64,000 nucleotides of DNA from Halorussus amylolyticus (lineage in GTDB: Archaea; Halobacteriota; Halobacteria; Halobacteriales; Haladaptataceae). The translations under genes and the position numbers were made by a program. The notes below the pieces were generated by a model. The model had not been told where the DNA came from, ran no database searches, and was given only the letters and a program-made list of their open reading frames with translations. This document shows positions 63,016 through 64,000 of this stretch, piece by piece (position 1 is the first letter of the stretch; each line of letters begins with the position of its first letter). Location of the stretch: NCBI RefSeq assembly GCF_004143485.2, contig NZ_ML974137.1, positions 55,775-119,774 on the forward strand, written 5' to 3'.

Positions 63016-63270
63016 AGCCTCGATTTCTACATCGACTCCTCTGCTAAAAGTCGGTTCAGCGGCCCATCACACCACCGGGTCTCAGAACAGCGAATTTCAT
63101 ACACTGGATACGGATTACGGTCCCATCGAGCACGATTCCGCCACTACTCCAGATACGACGTAGTCATCGCTCAAACACCGGTTGCGAGACTATCTCAGAA
63201 GGGAGCTAGTGTCTGCGAAAACACGTTTGTAGAGTACAATTTGCGTGGTAACCGCTTTCAGTGCGACTTC

Positions 63271-63375
63271 GATTCGACGTATTTAAATTAGTCCGGCAAT
63301 TACGGAGTGATGGATGCGGCGTCCCACGATTCACTTCGTCGGGGCGCCCAGGATTTCGAAGCTTTAAAGAGGGGT
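63271..63375 (+). promoter_or_regulatory. Two promoter-like boxes before the rRNA operon
   Basis: TTCGACGTATTTAAAT (63273-63288) and TTCGAAGCTTTAAAGAG (63355-63371) share a TTCGA element followed by a TATA box, about 80 bases apart. Tandem promoters of this form are known for haloarchaeal rRNA operons. The rest of 63016-63674 is the untranslated leader; no gene is supported there. Confidence 0.55.
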
Positions 63376-63674
63376 TGTCCCCTACTTTGAAATCCGAAGC
63401 ACGAGAGAGCGCGTGTCTGGAACGGTTCGCCCGTTCCAGTCACCGTTTTCTCCCTCAGTCGCCCAGTTCGTATCTGGGCGTCGAGGAAGCAACGCAACCG
63501 ATGAGGATTCCACCCCTGCGGTCCGCCGTACACGATGGGATCTGATGTTAGCCCTGGTAGTTCGGTGACACTCGGTCGGTTACGGCCTGTGTCCTCGAAC
63601 TAACGGACCATAGAAGATAGACACGATATATGTGTCTCCGCCAGAAACCCACCGAGCCATTGTGCTCGGCAACC

Positions 63675-64000
63675 ATTCCGGTTGATCCTGCCGGAGGCCA
63701 TTGCTATCGGAGTTCGATTTAGCCATGCTAGTCGCACGAGTTCAGACTCGTGGCGGAAAGCTCAGTAACACGTGGCCAAACTACCCTACGGACCAGTACA
63801 ACCTCGGGAAACTGAGGCTAATGCTGGATACGGCTCTCAGTCTGGAGTGACGAGAGTCAAAAATGCTCAGGCGCCATAGGATGTGGCTGCGGCCGATTAG
63901 GTAGACGGTGGGGTAACGGCCCACCGTGCCAATAATCGGTACGGGTTGTGAGAGCAAGAGCCCGGAGACGGATTCTGAGACAAGAATCCGGGCCCTACGG
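63675..64000 (+). rRNA. 16S ribosomal RNA, 5' part (cut by window end)
   Basis: The sequence from ATTCCGGTTGATCCTGCCGG is the universal archaeal 16S start. The following helices (AGTAACACGTGGCC, GGTAGACGGTGGGGTAACGG and GCCCGGAGACGGA) are in normal order. About 326 bases are visible. Confidence 0.97.

Noticed and set aside
63016..63660. Frames in the rRNA leader (for example 63261-63545)
   Set aside because: They overlap the promoter boxes and show no protein character.
1..64000. CRISPR arrays or insertion-sequence transposases
   Set aside because: No regularly spaced repeats, no cas genes and no DDE or HUH transposase were seen; the only recombinases are one tyrosine and one serine type.

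Overview
The window is haloarchaeal (class Halobacteria). The evidence is the very acidic, GC-rich proteins, an intron-bearing tRNA-Trp, leaderless TATA-type promoters, the adjacent DUF5794 and DUF5795 genes, an archaeal phosphatidylserine decarboxylase, a Tat-type lipoprotein, and a 16S rRNA 5' end of haloarchaeal sequence. Genus cannot be fixed by eye.

Layout. (1) 1-10733 is ordinary chromosome: Rieske protein end, DUF5799, phosphatidylserine decarboxylase, PLP aminotransferase, rhodanese-like lipoprotein, PRC-barrel protein, TrkA-N/DHH protein, tRNA-Lys, P-loop kinase, IMP dehydrogenase, DUF5794, DUF5795 and tRNA-Trp. (2) About 10735-61293 is a roughly 50.5-kb integrated element. It is bounded by a 14-bp direct repeat of the tRNA-Trp 3' end (10721-10734 and 61280-61293), with a tyrosine integrase as its last gene. 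(3) 61468-64000 is chromosome again: a GMC oxidoreductase and the start of an rRNA operon.

Inside the element the GC-rich backbone has three parts. A left operon (10824-14931) has seven translationally coupled genes, including a phage-type C5-methylase-like protein, a PD-(D/E)XK-like protein and a large winged-helix candidate replication or regulatory protein. A long minus-strand operon (31048 down to 19066) encodes exported and membrane proteins plus one P-loop ATPase, and looks like a virion, membrane-vesicle or transfer module. A right operon (57758-61234) has small zinc-binding proteins, a J-domain protein and the integrase. The backbone carries no recognisable Orc1/Cdc6, major capsid or terminase gene.

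Between these lies a cargo zone (about 31.5-57.4 kb) that is mostly richer in A+T and contains a two-component sensor, a serine recombinase, VapBC and a dense set of DNA-conflict genes. These are a D12 methylase with an EVE-like/PD-(D/E)XK endonuclease, a five-gene cluster (DNA methyltransferase, PIN-like protein, unknown protein, NurA, HerA), a small PD-(D/E)XK protein, an Nmad2-domain protein, an EVE-like membrane protein, a PD-(D/E)XK protein paired with an unknown partner, and several orphan membrane proteins. Gene debris (OLD-type TOPRIM vestige, duplicated gene tails, frameshifted genes) shows heavy turnover. A phiH1-type repressor with palindromic operators closes the zone.

The best candidate for an undescribed system is the methyltransferase/PIN/unknown/NurA/HerA cluster at 38398-45333. 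The exported-protein/ATPase operon at 19066-31048 comes next. Just beyond attR is a decayed copy of the left end of a related element, so this tRNA gene has probably been used more than once.
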